Part shown: in pieces, positions 7,916 through 18,192 of the stretch
How the letters are laid out: each line of letters begins with the position of its first letter
Numbering within the stretch: the first letter of the stretch is position 1
From: Clostridium akagii DSM 12554
GTDB taxonomy: Bacteria; Bacillota; Clostridia; Clostridiales; Clostridiaceae
DNA: 64,000 nucleotides
Direction of reading: 5' to 3'
Assembly (NCBI RefSeq): GCF_000686725.1
Contig: NZ_JMLK01000008.1
Coordinates: 1-64,000, forward strand
Notes under the pieces: generated by a model
Told to the model about the DNA's origin: nothing
Seen by the model: only the letters and a program-made list of their open reading frames with translations
Databases searched by the model: none
Translations under genes and position numbers: made by a program

Positions 7916-10900
7916 TTAATCTGTTTCATATGTTGATTTCATATATTCAAAAAGCTTTATTAAATTTTCAAGTATATCGTCTCTTTTTAAATCTTTCAAA
8001 CTATACACTATCATAGGATTTTCGGCAGTTTTGAATATTATGCTTTTACTGTAATTTTTTATTAAAGATGTTACTAATTTTTCACTTATTCTTTCTTTAC
8101 TTTCAAACTTAATGTTTACGAATTCTATTTTGTCCTTTATTTCAATAATTCCTATTGATTTAGCAATTGCTTTAACATAGGCTATAATCATAAGATTATC
8201 AACGGATTTAGGTATATTTGAGAATCGATCTTCTAGCTCTTCTTGTACATCATAGAACTCATCTTTGGTTTCTATAGCCGCAATCTTCTTATATACTTCA
8301 ATCTTTTGAAGTTCATCCTCTATATAAGAATTTGGAATATAAGCATCTACCTTAATTTCTATTGTAGTTTCTATGAGATGGAAATCTTCATCCCCTTTAT
8401 ACTGCCTAATAGCATCATCAAGCATCCTACAATACAAATCATATCCAATTGCTGCCATATGACCATGTTGAGCGGAACCCATCATATTTCCTGCCCCTCT
8501 TATTTCAAGATCTCGCATAGCAATCTTAAAGCCTGAACCAAGTGCTGTGAATTCCTTTATAGCTTTCAGTCTTTTTTCTGCAACTTCTGCTAATATTTTG
8601 TCTTTTCTATATGTAAAATAAGCATAAGCTATCCTGTTTGTTCTTCCAACCCGTCCTCGCAATTGGTATAGCTGCGATAAGCCCATTCTATCTGCATCAT
8701 ATATAATCATAGTATTTACATTCTGAATATCTATACCAGTTTCAATTATAGTTGTGCATAGTAGTAAATCATAATCCTTGTTCATAAATCCATGCATAAC
8801 AGTTTCTAATTCTCTTTCAGTCATTTGCCCATGTGCCACTGCAATTTTTATCTCTGGTACTAAACTAGAAATTCTTGCGGACATTTCGTTTATAGTCTCA
8901 ACTCTATTATATACAAAAAATATCTGACCGTCTCTATTGATTTCTCTCATTATAGCATCTCTAATTAGTTGATCGTTATACTCTACTACATATGTCTGAA
9001 CAGGATATCTTTCCTCTGGCGGAGTTTCAATAACACTAATATCTCTAACACCTGTAAGGGACATATGGAGCGTCCTTGGTATAGGTGTCGCTGTCAGCGT
9101 AAGTACATCTACATTCTTTTTAAGGTTTTTAATCTTTTCCTTATGTGTTACACCAAATCTCTGTTCTTCATCCACAACTAGAGCTCCTAAGTCTTTAAAC
9201 TGTATGTCCTTTTGAAGTATCCTATGTGTTCCAATAAGTATATCTACATTGCCTTCCTTTAATGACTGGATTGTGGCTTTCTGCTGAGCTGGACTTCTAA
9301 ATCTACTTAGCATATCAACTTTTATTGGAAAATCAGAAAATCTTTTTATGAAATTATTATAGTGTTGTTCTGCCAAAATAGTTGTTGGTACTAAAAATGC
9401 AACCTGTTTGCCATCCATAACTGCTTTAAATGCAGCCCTTACTGCAACTTCAGTCTTACCGAAACCAACATCTCCACATAATAATCTGTCCATAACTTTT
9501 CCGCTTTCCATGTCGTTCTTTATGTCCTGTATTGCACTTAATTGGTCTGGAGTTTCATCAAATGGAAATTCCTCTTCAAATTGTTTTTGCCATACGGTAT
9601 CCTTTGAATAGGTATATCCAGTTGTAGCAGACCTTATGGCATATAATTTAACTAATTCTTCTGCTATCTCATTAATAGCTTTTTTTACTTTAGTTTTAGC
9701 CTTATTCCATTCATTGCCCCCAAGCTTGTTGACCTTTGGGGAATTACCTTCACTACCAATGTACTTTTGCACTAAATCAAGCTGCTCAACAGGCACAAAT
9801 AATTTATCATCACTAGAATAGCTAACTTCAAGATAATCCTTCTTGTGACCATCTACTTCCAGTTGTTTTATACCCTTATAAACACCTATTCCATGATTTA
9901 AATGAACAACATAATCTCCTGGTTTAAGCTCTGTAAAACTCTTTAGCTTATTAGCGCCCTTTTTAACTTTCTTTTTTGTTTTTCTTTTTGTTTCACCAAA
10001 TAATTCTTTATCTGAAATAGCACAAATCTTAAGGTCAGGATACTCAAAGCTATTACTTTGGCTACCAAATGTTACAACAACTTCGCCAAATTCTATACTT
10101 TGTAATTCATTTTTATAAGTGGCCTCAATGCCTCTATCCTTGATAGTATTTACAAGCCTTTCACCCCTTGGTTTGCTTCCGCAGAGGATTATAGTTTTAT
10201 AACCAGCATGTTTTTTCTTTACTATTTCATCTAAAAGCAAGTCCATGACTCCACCAAATCCACTTAATGTAATTGATCTGAAATTTGAACTTGTGCTAGC
10301 AGTTAAAAAACCATTTGATTTTTCAATTCCCACCATATTTATTATGTTACTTTCTTTAAACCTTTCATATACTTCCTGTTCGTCTATAAGAAGTTTTCCT
10401 TGACTTGGTAGTATATCTCCCTTTTTGAGAAATGATTCATAGCTATCTCTAAACTCAAAATATACACTATCTAATTTTCCTTTGCATCGTACGTCGTCAG
10501 CCATTATTATTGTGGAATCTTTTACATAATCAAAAAATGTAGATGGTGACTCATAAAAAAATGGTAAATAACTATCTATAGTTGGAAACCCTGAGGTCTC
10601 CTTTAAGGTTTCAAGATTTCTATTAATTATTCCAGTTATTTTTTCCGCTGCCTCAGTGTCATGTTTTTCATTTAGATTTTTCACAACCACTTCAAGTTCT
10701 TGTTTTATCTTTTCATATCCACTTTCTATATTATGTTGCTCTAAAATCATTTCTTTTGCAGGGAATATATCTATTTTGTTTACTTTTTCGATACTTCTCT
10801 GTGAACTTGTATTAAAAGTTCTTATAGAGTCAACTTCATCTCCAAACAATTCAATTCTATATGGCAAACTTGAGGTTGGTATGAAAATATCAACTATCCC

Positions 10901-11434
10901 CCCTCTTATAGAATACTGACCTTTGTTTTCTACCGTCTCCACCATTTCATAACCTGAACATACAAGTTTGTTCCTAAATTCCTTGAGTTCAATTGTGTCA
11001 CCAATTCCAACTTTATAAGAATATTTTTTAAATAATTCTATTGGTGCATACTGTGCAGCAAAGGCCTCCATGGAAGTAACTATAATCCTTCTACCTTTCT
11101 TTAGCATTTCCTTTAATACCTTAATTCTTTCCCATCTCAAATCCCCTGATATAGCATCAATGCTATAAAAAGCAACTTCTCTTGTAGGAAAATAATAAAC
11201 GTTAGGTATATACAATGATAAATCTTCGTATATTTTTTTCGCTTCCACATCATTATCTGTAACAACAACAAAAGGATTATTCATTTCTTCATATGCGCTG
11301 TAAATAAAATAACTTCTTGCTGATTCTGCCAATCCAACAACACCTATAGGATACTTATGCGCATTTACGCTATCAATTACATTAATAAATTCCCTATTTT
11401 CTCTTAAAGGCTGTATAAACCCCCTAAATCTCAT
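7916..11434 (-). CDS. mfd: transcription-repair coupling factor Mfd
   Basis: A full-length Mfd of 1172 residues. The order is an N-terminal UvrB-like module, an RNA-polymerase-interacting CarD-like domain beginning near ELKPGDYVVHLNHGIGVYKG, a RecG-like translocase with Walker A GDVGFGKTEVA and motif II DEEQ, and a C-terminal TRCF domain. Mfd pushes stalled RNA polymerase off lesions and recruits UvrA. An AAGAGGTG site lies 5 nt before the ATG. The gene starts 11 bp after pth ends, so they are probably one operon. Confidence 0.98.
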   Translation of the reverse strand: MRFRGFIQPLRENREFINVIDSVNAHKYPIGVVGLAESARSYFIYSAYEEMNNPFVVVTDNDVEAKKIYEDLSLYIPNVYYFPTREVAFYSIDAISGDLRWERIKVLKEMLKKGRRIIVTSMEAFAAQYAPIELFKKYSYKVGIGDTIELKEFRNKLVCSGYEMVETVENKGQYSIRGGIVDIFIPTSSLPYRIELFGDEVDSIRTFNTSSQRSIEKVNKIDIFPAKEMILEQHNIESGYEKIKQELEVVVKNLNEKHDTEAAEKITGIINRNLETLKETSGFPTIDSYLPFFYESPSTFFDYVKDSTIIMADDVRCKGKLDSVYFEFRDSYESFLKKGDILPSQGKLLIDEQEVYERFKESNIINMVGIEKSNGFLTASTSSNFRSITLSGFGGVMDLLLDEIVKKKHAGYKTIILCGSKPRGERLVNTIKDRGIEATYKNELQSIEFGEVVVTFGSQSNSFEYPDLKICAISDKELFGETKRKTKKKVKKGANKLKSFTELKPGDYVVHLNHGIGVYKGIKQLEVDGHKKDYLEVSYSSDDKLFVPVEQLDLVQKYIGSEGNSPKVNKLGGNEWNKAKTKVKKAINEIAEELVKLYAIRSATTGYTYSKDTVWQKQFEEEFPFDETPDQLSAIQDIKNDMESGKVMDRLLCGDVGFGKTEVAVRAAFKAVMDGKQVAFLVPTTILAEQHYNNFIKRFSDFPIKVDMLSRFRSPAQQKATIQSLKEGNVDILIGTHRILQKDIQFKDLGALVVDEEQRFGVTHKEKIKNLKKNVDVLTLTATPIPRTLHMSLTGVRDISVIETPPEERYPVQTYVVEYNDQLIRDAIMREINRDGQIFFVYNRVETINEMSARISSLVPEIKIAVAHGQMTERELETVMHGFMNKDYDLLLCTTIIETGIDIQNVNTMIIYDADRMGLSQLYQLRGRVGRTNRIAYAYFTYRKDKILAEVAEKRLKAIKEFTALGSGFKIAMRDLEIRGAGNMMGSAQHGHMAAIGYDLYCRMLDDAIRQYKGDEDFHLIETTIEIKVDAYIPNSYIEDELQKIEVYKKIAAIETKDEFYDVQEELEDRFSNIPKSVDNLMIIAYVKAIAKSIGIIEIKDKIEFVNIKFESKERISEKLVTSLIKNYSKSIIFKTAENPMIVYSLKDLKRDDILENLIKLFEYMKSTYETD

Positions 11435-11445
11435 ATAAACACCTC

Positions 11446-12015
11446 TTAATCTAGTCCTTGAAAGCCATTAAATTTATTCATAGCTTCCGTTATGCCTTCA
11501 GTTATTATGATATTTACCGCTTCGCTAGCTGCATTAAATACCCTATCAATAATGATTTTGTCTTCCCCACTAATTTTTCCTAAAACATGAGAAACAAGGT
11601 TTCCTTTTGGTCCGCCTACTCCAATTTTAATTCTTGGAAATATGTCACTGGATAAATTCAGTATAATATTTTTAATACCGTTATGGCCCCCTGCACTCCC
11701 AGATTTTCTAATTCTCATTCTTCCAACTTCAAGGCTAATATCATCATAAATAACTATTATGTTTTCATTTGATATTTTATAGAAATTACAAGCTTCTCTT
11801 ACACTTTCACCACTTAAATTCATGTAAGTGCTGGGTTTTAAAAAAATAACTTTTTCATCTCCAATTTTTCCTTCACCATATGTACCTTTAAATTTTATCC
11901 TATTAATAGCAATATTATACTTACTACTAATTAAATCCATAACATCAAAACCAACATTATGTCTAGAATTTTTATATTCATGGCCAGGATTTCCAAGACC
12001 AACTATTAGATACAC
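11446..12015 (-). CDS. pth: peptidyl-tRNA hydrolase
   Basis: A 189-residue Pth with [20 protein letters not shown] at the start, which holds the catalytic His in the SRHNVGFD loop. The second signature is [17 protein letters not shown], followed by [13 protein letters not shown]. It frees tRNA from drop-off peptidyl-tRNA. The start codon is GTG, 7 nt after an AAGGGAG site. Length and motifs are normal and the pth-mfd order is standard in Firmicutes. Confidence 0.98.
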   Translation of the reverse strand: MYLIVGLGNPGHEYKNSRHNVGFDVMDLISSKYNIAINRIKFKGTYGEGKIGDEKVIFLKPSTYMNLSGESVREACNFYKISNENIIVIYDDISLEVGRMRIRKSGSAGGHNGIKNIILNLSSDIFPRIKIGVGGPKGNLVSHVLGKISGEDKIIIDRVFNAASEAVNIIITEGITEAMNKFNGFQGLD

Positions 12016-12090
12016 TATTTTCCACTCCCTTTTAATTTTATCACAACATTCTTATTATACTAAAGAAAAATTAAAAATGAAATGAAACTT

Positions 12091-12123
12091 CACTCAGATG
12101 GCTTTTAAATCACCACCTGAGTG
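12091..12123 (-). terminator. terminator after the htrA-like gene
   Basis: CACTCAG and CTGAGTG arms, extended by TGG/CCA across one mismatch, form a hairpin 36 bp after the htrA-like stop codon, with an AATGA/TCATT outer pairing. Confidence 0.7.
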
Positions 12124-12158
12124 TCATTTTAATAAATATATTTATATCACTACAAAAT

Positions 12159-13352
12159 CTAGGGTTTTTCATTAACTGTTTGCTCTGAAAGAACAATATT
12201 AAGTTTAATTGATTTCCCATTCCTACTAACAATAATTGGCACTGAATCACCAACTTTATGGGTTACTAAAATATCTTGTAATTCTCCTGTTGATACCAGT
12301 TTCATGCTATCAAATTCAACTATTATATCTTTAGGTTTAATTCCAGACTTTGCTGCCTGGGTTCCTGATATAATATCCTTTACTAATACGCCATTTGGCT
12401 CTCCATTATCTCCCGTTATGTAATCTTCTGAATTTATTCCTAAAGATGGTCTTAGTACATGTCCGTTTTTCACTATAGAGTTTATTATAACCTTAGCATC
12501 ATTTATGGAAATAGCCACACCCATTCCATCTTCATTATCACTTTCTGTAATTTTAAGATTATTAATACCTATAACTTCACCATTCATATTACAAAGAGCT
12601 CCACCATTATTTCCTGGATTTATAGTTGCCTCTGTTTGTAATACATTGTATGGTGTACTTGCTCCTGTTATGGTATCATGCAGTTTTTTATTTGTAGAGC
12701 TTATTATTCCAGTGGTGGTATCACCCCCAAATGGGCTTCCGATTGCCACAACATAATCTCCAAGTTGAACTGTTGTTGAATCGCCAAATACTACTGCTTG
12801 CAAATTTTTTCTATTAACTTTTAGAACAGCTAAATCGGTCAAAGTATCGTACCCTATTAGAGTGGCCTTTAATGGTGTTGTAACATTAGACAATCTTACA
12901 AAATATTTATTTGCACCTCGAATTAAATGATAATTTGTCACAATATAACCGTCTGACTTAAATATAATTCCTGATCCAGTATTAGAACTATTACTATCAG
13001 TATTATCATCACTATTACTTACTTCTACAACAGATTGACTTACTGATTGCGCAACCTCAGCTACTGAATTTGAAGTATCACCTTCATAGTTCTTAGAAAT
13101 GCTATTACCTTGAATAACAGATTTATTATTATTTTCTTTTTCAAACTGGGAGTATTTTTTGTCTGCAATATATGTAGCTGATATTCCACCAGAAAAAGCA
13201 GCTACTAGTATAAAAACTATTCCTTTAGAAATCTTTATAAATATAGTTTTTCTATTTTTTTTTCTAAATTTTATCTCACCGCCAGAGCTCTCTTTCTTAT
13301 GCTCCACATCTTCCCATTCAACATCTCTTATACCCTTTTCATCCTCTTTCAA
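12159..13352 (-). CDS. HtrA/DegP-like trypsin-fold protein, catalytic Ser replaced by Asn
   Basis: A 397-residue membrane-anchored HtrA-type protein: cytoplasmic tail, one membrane helix (about 43-62), a Ser/Asn-rich linker, a trypsin-fold domain (about 95-290) and one PDZ domain (about 300-390). The catalytic His (NYHL, His142) and Asp (LTDLAVL, Asp173) are present. The nucleophile motif GNSGG reads GNNGG, with Asn249 encoded by AAT; a single base separates this from a Ser codon. It should therefore lack protease activity and may act as a chaperone or sensor, or the family may include inactive members. The start is TTG with AAGGAGGT 7 nt upstream. It lies 29 bp after the kinase gene, in one operon with that two-component system. 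Confidence 0.88.
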   Translation of the reverse strand: MKEDEKGIRDVEWEDVEHKKESSGGEIKFRKKNRKTIFIKISKGIVFILVAAFSGGISATYIADKKYSQFEKENNNKSVIQGNSISKNYEGDTSNSVAEVAQSVSQSVVEVSNSDDNTDSNSSNTGSGIIFKSDGYIVTNYHLIRGANKYFVRLSNVTTPLKATLIGYDTLTDLAVLKVNRKNLQAVVFGDSTTVQLGDYVVAIGSPFGGDTTTGIISSTNKKLHDTITGASTPYNVLQTEATINPGNNGGALCNMNGEVIGINNLKITESDNEDGMGVAISINDAKVIINSIVKNGHVLRPSLGINSEDYITGDNGEPNGVLVKDIISGTQAAKSGIKPKDIIVEFDSMKLVSTGELQDILVTHKVGDSVPIIVSRNGKSIKLNIVLSEQTVNEKP

Positions 13353-13381
13353 AGTAACACCTCCTTCAGGAATATTTATAT

Positions 13382-14797
13382 TTAAGCCTTTTTTAATGAG
13401 AAGGTAAATTCAACTTCTCCATCCTTAGTGTTTTTAACATATATATCTTCTCCATGTTGAGTAAGTATACTTCTGACTATAGGAAGCCCAAGTCCAGTAC
13501 TTACCTTTGAAGTCCTTGATTTATCACTCTTATAAAACCGCTCCCACATGTACTTTAAATCTTCCTCTGATAAAGGTTTACTCTGATTAAATATGGAAAC
13601 TAATACCTTATCACCCTTTATCTTAGTTGATATTCTTACCTTTCCTTTATCATCTACATATTTTATAGCATTATCTATTAAATTTGTAGCAACTTGCATT
13701 ATTCTGTCTAAATCTCCTTTTACATTCAATACTTCTTTATCAAAAACAACATCCACCAATAAATTTTTTTCATTTATCTTTGTCTCAAATTTTATTACTG
13801 TACGTCTTATAATTTCATTAATGTCAAATCTAACCATATTAAGTGTATATCGTCCTGATTCAATTGTAGACAAATCCAAAAGATCATTTACAAGTCTTGT
13901 TAATCTTTGAGTCTCTTCATAGGCCAAAGTTAAATAATAATTTTCTTTTTCCTTTGGAATAACCCCATCAATTATTCCACCTATAAAACCCTTTATTGAT
14001 GTTATAGGTGACCTTATTTCATGAGAGACATTTGAAATAAATTCTCTTCTGTTATCTTCAACCTTTGCAATAGAATCCGCCATGTCATTAAATGACTTGG
14101 CAAGTTCTCCAATTTCATCATCTGAGTTAACTGCTACCCTTATTCCAACATCGCCTTTTGATATTTTTTTAGCTACATCATTTATGTTTGAAAGTGGTTT
14201 TATAAGTATTTTCTGTGACAAATAATATATAACAATAGATGCTATTATTATTGCTAATATAGCCAATGCCCATATTATTACATATACCTTAGCCAGTGGC
14301 CTTGTTATTTCAGATAAAGGAGTATTCATCATTATAGCACCTGCAAATTTTACATTATAAATGCTGCTAATAGGTACTATATATATATGACTTGATACAC
14401 TAATAAGTCCATCATATTTTCCGTTTTTTGTCACAACCTTATTGTTTCTTAATTTTTCTATATCATCACTACTTATCTGCTTACCAATAAGTTTATTATT
14501 TTTTATGTCTGACGCTTCATATACGTATCCATTATTGTCCAAAAGTATTATATTAGAATTAAAATTTTCACCATAGTTTTTTAAATAATAATCTAAAGTG
14601 CTTAGTGTCATATTTTTTTCTGCATAATTTACAGCCCAAGCGGCAATAACTTTTGCATCTTTATCAAATTGGTTTGTTATATCTTGAAAAAAATATGATT
14701 GAAACCAAATTGATAGCACAAGGGAGACAGTTACAAAACATATAGCTATAATAATTGTATAAGCTGCTATCATTTTGGCAAATAGCCCTTTTTTCAT
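13382..14797 (-). CDS. sensor histidine kinase (HAMP, HisKA, HATPase)
   Basis: A 471-residue kinase: membrane helix (about 9-31), an extracellular sensing domain of about 130 residues (double-PAS/Cache-like by length), second membrane helix (about 170-192), HAMP (193-245), an H-box FISNVSHEIRSPITSIKGF with the phosphorylated His, and a C-terminal ATPase with GLGLPIVRSI. It starts 3 bp after its response regulator and is followed by the htrA-like gene. The H-box has R-S-P where many kinases read R-T-P. The signal is unknown; the link with an HtrA-like protein suggests envelope or secretion stress. Confidence 0.93.
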   Translation of the reverse strand: MKKGLFAKMIAAYTIIIAICFVTVSLVLSIWFQSYFFQDITNQFDKDAKVIAAWAVNYAEKNMTLSTLDYYLKNYGENFNSNIILLDNNGYVYEASDIKNNKLIGKQISSDDIEKLRNNKVVTKNGKYDGLISVSSHIYIVPISSIYNVKFAGAIMMNTPLSEITRPLAKVYVIIWALAILAIIIASIVIYYLSQKILIKPLSNINDVAKKISKGDVGIRVAVNSDDEIGELAKSFNDMADSIAKVEDNRREFISNVSHEIRSPITSIKGFIGGIIDGVIPKEKENYYLTLAYEETQRLTRLVNDLLDLSTIESGRYTLNMVRFDINEIIRRTVIKFETKINEKNLLVDVVFDKEVLNVKGDLDRIMQVATNLIDNAIKYVDDKGKVRISTKIKGDKVLVSIFNQSKPLSEEDLKYMWERFYKSDKSRTSKVSTGLGLPIVRSILTQHGEDIYVKNTKDGEVEFTFSLKKA

Positions 14798-14800
14798 AAG

Positions 14801-15487
14801 CTATTTCACCTCAAATTTATATCCAACGCCCCAAACAGTCTCAATTTGCCAATTTGAGCCTCCCTGAAGTTTCTCTCTTAACCTTTTTACATGTACATCT
14901 ACAGTTCTAGAATCACCTGGATAGTCGTAACCCCAAACTTCACATAAAAGTTGTTCTCTAGTGAATACTCTATTTTTGCTGTTTGCAAGGTAATGTAAAA
15001 GTTCAAACTCCTTAGGCGGCATTTTTATTTCTTCTCCATTGTAAACCACCGTGTAAGAATTCATATCAATTACAAGGTTGTCAAATTTTAGTTCTTCTTT
15101 GCTTTGACTATCAGCACTATATCTTCTTAGCACTGCTTTTACCCTAGCTATTAATTCCTTTGGCTCAAATGGCTTAACAACATAATCATCAGCTCCAAGC
15201 TCCAAGGCTAAAACCTTATCGAAAGTTTCTCCTTTAGCTGTAAGCATAATTACAGGAGTATCTGATTCTTTTCTTATAGCTTTTAGTACATCAATTCCAT
15301 CCATATGTGGAAGCATTACATCCAAAAGCACTAAGTCTGGTTTATAATCAGCAAATACACTTACTGCTTCTTTACCATCGTAAGAAAGCCTTGTAGAGTA
15401 CCCTGAGTTTTCAAGATATATTTTTATAATATCTGCAATATTTTCATCATCATCAACAATTAAGATGTTTCCTAATGTTCCTTCCAT
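14801..15487 (-). CDS. OmpR-family response regulator
   Basis: A 228-residue regulator with a receiver domain (acidic pocket VDDDE, phosphoacceptor Asp in LVLLDVMLPHMDG, Lys in YVVKPFEPKEL) and a C-terminal winged helix ending in VWGVGYKFEV. It partners the kinase downstream. GGAGGG precedes the ATG by 8 nt. The same neighbourhood, beside prs and pth, is seen in other clostridia as far as I recall, so this is core rather than acquired. Confidence 0.95.
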   Translation of the reverse strand: MEGTLGNILIVDDDENIADIIKIYLENSGYSTRLSYDGKEAVSVFADYKPDLVLLDVMLPHMDGIDVLKAIRKESDTPVIMLTAKGETFDKVLALELGADDYVVKPFEPKELIARVKAVLRRYSADSQSKEELKFDNLVIDMNSYTVVYNGEEIKMPPKEFELLHYLANSKNRVFTREQLLCEVWGYDYPGDSRTVDVHVKRLREKLQGGSNWQIETVWGVGYKFEVK

Positions 15488-15596
15488 TTTTACACCCTCC
15501 TATTGGATCGTAAAACCATACTATTATAATCTATCATATTTTTGTAACATAATCGTTAATGTTACAAATTGTTAATTATAATTTAAAATATATAGC

Positions 15597-15642
15597 AAAA
15601 CATCGCAAGCTACAGTAATAGTTTGCGATGTTTTGCTGTAGC
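15597..15642 (-). terminator. prs terminator with two interleaved stems
   Basis: Stem B is the strong terminator: AAAACATCGCAA (15597-15608) pairs with TTGCGATGTTTT (15623-15634). A second pair, GCTACAG (15609-15615) with CTGTAGC (15636-15642), interleaves with it in the order A-B-A'-B' along the transcript. The region follows the prs stop by only 4 bp. Either an alternative hairpin or a pseudoknot is possible. Confidence 0.75.
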
Positions 15643-15646
15643 TTAT

Positions 15647-16618
15647 TTATCTGTCTTCGAATTCTTCTTCAAATATTTTGCTTACCGCAATATCCTCATA
15701 AATTCTTCTTATAGCTTCTGCGAAAAGATTTGCCACAGTTAAAACCTTTATTTTGCTACAAATTTTATTATCTGGAACTGGTATTGTATCTAAAATCACA
15801 ACTTGCTTTATTACTGAATTTTCAATTCTTTCCAAAGCTGGTCCTGACAACACACCATGAGTACAGCAAGCATAAATTTCTGTTGCTCCCAATTTCATAA
15901 GGGCGTCAGCTGCATTGGTAATAGATCCAGCAGTATCAATTAAATCATCAACTAAAATGACTTTTTTACCTTTTATATCTCCGATTATATTAACTACTTC
16001 TGAAACATTTGGTCTAGGTCTTCTTTTATCTACTATGGCCATTGGTGCTCCAAGTTTTTCGGAGAATTGTCTTGTTCTTTTAATTCCACCAATATCAGGT
16101 GATACCAATACTAATTCGTCTTTATCAAAATTTAGCGTTTTAAAATATTTAGCTAGTATAGGAACTCCTTCTAAATGATCTACTGGTATATCAAAGAATC
16201 CTTGTATCTGAGCAGCATGTAAATCCATTGTAAGCACTCTATCTGCGCCAGCTGTATGTATTAAATCAGCTACGAGTTTTGCAGTTATTGGCTGTCTAGC
16301 CTTAGCTTTTCTGTCCTGTCTTGCATAAGCATAATGTGGTATTACAGCTGTTATTCTACCAGCGGAAGCTCTTTTAAATGCATCAAGCATAATTAAAAGC
16401 TCCATAAGGCTATCATTAACAGGCTCACAAAGTGTCTGAACTAAAAATACATCTGCTCCCCTTACAGTTTCATTAATATCCACAGAAGTTTCACCATTAC
16501 TAAATTTTCCTACCTTTGAGTCACCAACTTCAACACCTAATATTTTAGCAATGTTTACTGCAAGTTCTGGATTTGAGTTACCTGTAAATATTTTAATGCT
16601 TTTTCCATGACAAATCAT
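15647..16618 (-). CDS. prs: ribose-phosphate pyrophosphokinase
   Basis: A 323-residue PRPP synthetase. Visible motifs are the ATP-binding region around YARQDRKAKARQPITAKL, the catalytic flexible loop KRRPRPNVSEV, and the PRPP-binding loop VILVDDLIDTAGSITNAA. It makes PRPP from ribose-5-phosphate and ATP for nucleotide, His and Trp synthesis. It follows glmU by 20 bp, the usual glmU-prs operon. AGGAGG lies about 11 nt before the ATG. Confidence 0.98.
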   Translation of the reverse strand: MICHGKSIKIFTGNSNPELAVNIAKILGVEVGDSKVGKFSNGETSVDINETVRGADVFLVQTLCEPVNDSLMELLIMLDAFKRASAGRITAVIPHYAYARQDRKAKARQPITAKLVADLIHTAGADRVLTMDLHAAQIQGFFDIPVDHLEGVPILAKYFKTLNFDKDELVLVSPDIGGIKRTRQFSEKLGAPMAIVDKRRPRPNVSEVVNIIGDIKGKKVILVDDLIDTAGSITNAADALMKLGATEIYACCTHGVLSGPALERIENSVIKQVVILDTIPVPDNKICSKIKVLTVANLFAEAIRRIYEDIAVSKIFEEEFEDR

Positions 16619-16638
16619 ATAGATAAATCCTCCTAAAT

Positions 16639-18006
16639 TTATTTAATCCTGTTTTTTGATACCCAACCTTCTTTGTTAACCTGCTTGGCTCTTGCTATTG
16701 CAAGACTGCCCTCTTTGACTTTTTCTGTTATTGTTGAACCTGCTGCTATATATGTGTTATCTTCAACCTCTACTGGTGAAACTAAATTTGTATTACATCC
16801 TATAAATGAATTATTGCCAATTATGGTTTTGTGCTTAGTCTTTCCATCATAATTTACAACTACCGTACCACAACCAAAATTACATCCTTCTCCAACTTCT
16901 GCATCACCTATATATGTTAGATGGGCTACCTTAGTTTTATTTCCGATTGTAGATTTTTTAATTTCAACAAAATCACCAATTTTAACTTCTTTACCAATAT
17001 TACTTTCGGGACGTATATAAGCAAAAGGACCTACTGTAGTATCCCTTCCAATTGAACTTTCCAAAATTACAGAACTTTGAATTGTTACTCTTTCATTTAT
17101 AATAGTATCTGAAATTCTTGAATTAGGATATAGTATACATCCTTCTTTTATAATAGTTTTTCCTTCAATAAAATTTCCAGGATATATTATTGTATCTCTT
17201 TCTATTTCAACATCATCACCAATATATGTGGCATTAGGATCTATAATGGTAACACCATTTTCCATATGTCTTTTATTAATCCTTTGCCTCATGATGTGTT
17301 CCACATTAGCTAATTGTACCCTTGAATTAACTCCTAAAGTCTCTTGAAACTCCACTGCTATGGCTCCTACATTTTTTCCTGAATCCTTTAGTATTTGAAC
17401 CATATCAGTTAGATAATATTCACCCTGCGCATTAGTATTATTTAATTTATCAATACCATCCAAAAGCGCCTTTATGTCAAAACAATACATTCCTGAATTA
17501 ATTTCAGTTATTTTAAGTTCCTCTTTGCTACAATCCTTATGCTCAACTATTTTTTCCACACAGCCACTTGCATCTCTTACTATCCTACCATACCCACTTG
17601 GGTCTTCAAGTCTAGAAGTTATCAATGTAGCTTTAAATTTACCTTCTTGATGAAATTTTATACATTTATCAATGGTTTCTTTAACCATTAATGGTGCATC
17701 ACCATTTAAAATAATTACAACACCATCTTTACCTTGCAAGTAATCCTTAGCACATATTACAGCATGGCCTGTTCCAAATTGCTCAGCTTGTAGTGAATAG
17801 CTTACATTTCTAGTAGCTGTAGCCTCTTTTAATTGTTCTGCTCCTTTTCCAATTATCACATTGACATCTTGAATATCTGAATTTCTCATTAAATCTATTA
17901 CATAATTTACCATTTCTTTACCGCAAACTTTATGTATAACCTTTGGTAAATCAGATTTCATCCTTTTACCTTTACCACCGGCTAGAACCAATGCACACTT
18001 AAACAC
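16639..18006 (-). CDS. glmU: bifunctional GlmU (GlcNAc-1-P uridylyltransferase / GlcN-1-P acetyltransferase)
   Basis: A 455-residue bifunctional enzyme. The N-terminal pyrophosphorylase has [18 protein letters not shown] and is followed by a left-handed beta-helix acetyltransferase with hexapeptide repeats (for example [20 protein letters not shown]). It makes UDP-GlcNAc for cell wall synthesis. The start is GTG after AAGAGGTG; an overlapping out-of-frame GTG is not used. Its order with spoVG and prs is classical for Firmicutes. Confidence 0.98.
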   Translation of the reverse strand: MFKCALVLAGGKGKRMKSDLPKVIHKVCGKEMVNYVIDLMRNSDIQDVNVIIGKGAEQLKEATATRNVSYSLQAEQFGTGHAVICAKDYLQGKDGVVIILNGDAPLMVKETIDKCIKFHQEGKFKATLITSRLEDPSGYGRIVRDASGCVEKIVEHKDCSKEELKITEINSGMYCFDIKALLDGIDKLNNTNAQGEYYLTDMVQILKDSGKNVGAIAVEFQETLGVNSRVQLANVEHIMRQRINKRHMENGVTIIDPNATYIGDDVEIERDTIIYPGNFIEGKTIIKEGCILYPNSRISDTIINERVTIQSSVILESSIGRDTTVGPFAYIRPESNIGKEVKIGDFVEIKKSTIGNKTKVAHLTYIGDAEVGEGCNFGCGTVVVNYDGKTKHKTIIGNNSFIGCNTNLVSPVEVEDNTYIAAGSTITEKVKEGSLAIARAKQVNKEGWVSKNRIK

Positions 18007-18163
18007 ACTAACACCTCTTTATTTGTTAATATTTACCTTTAATTGCATGGTAATATTCTTTAACAACATTTTACGACAATTAACCTATTATATTATATTT
18101 TATTATTGATATATTTTCAACAGCAACAAGTATTTTTATTTTAATTAATTTAATTTTACGCAA

Positions 18164-18192
18164 AATAAAAAGGAGTACAACTCCTTTTTATT
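18164..18192 (-). terminator. terminator after spoVG
   Basis: AATAAAAAGGAGT and its exact complement form a 13-bp stem with a 3-nt loop directly adjoining the spoVG stop codon, with T runs in the descending arm. Confidence 0.88.
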
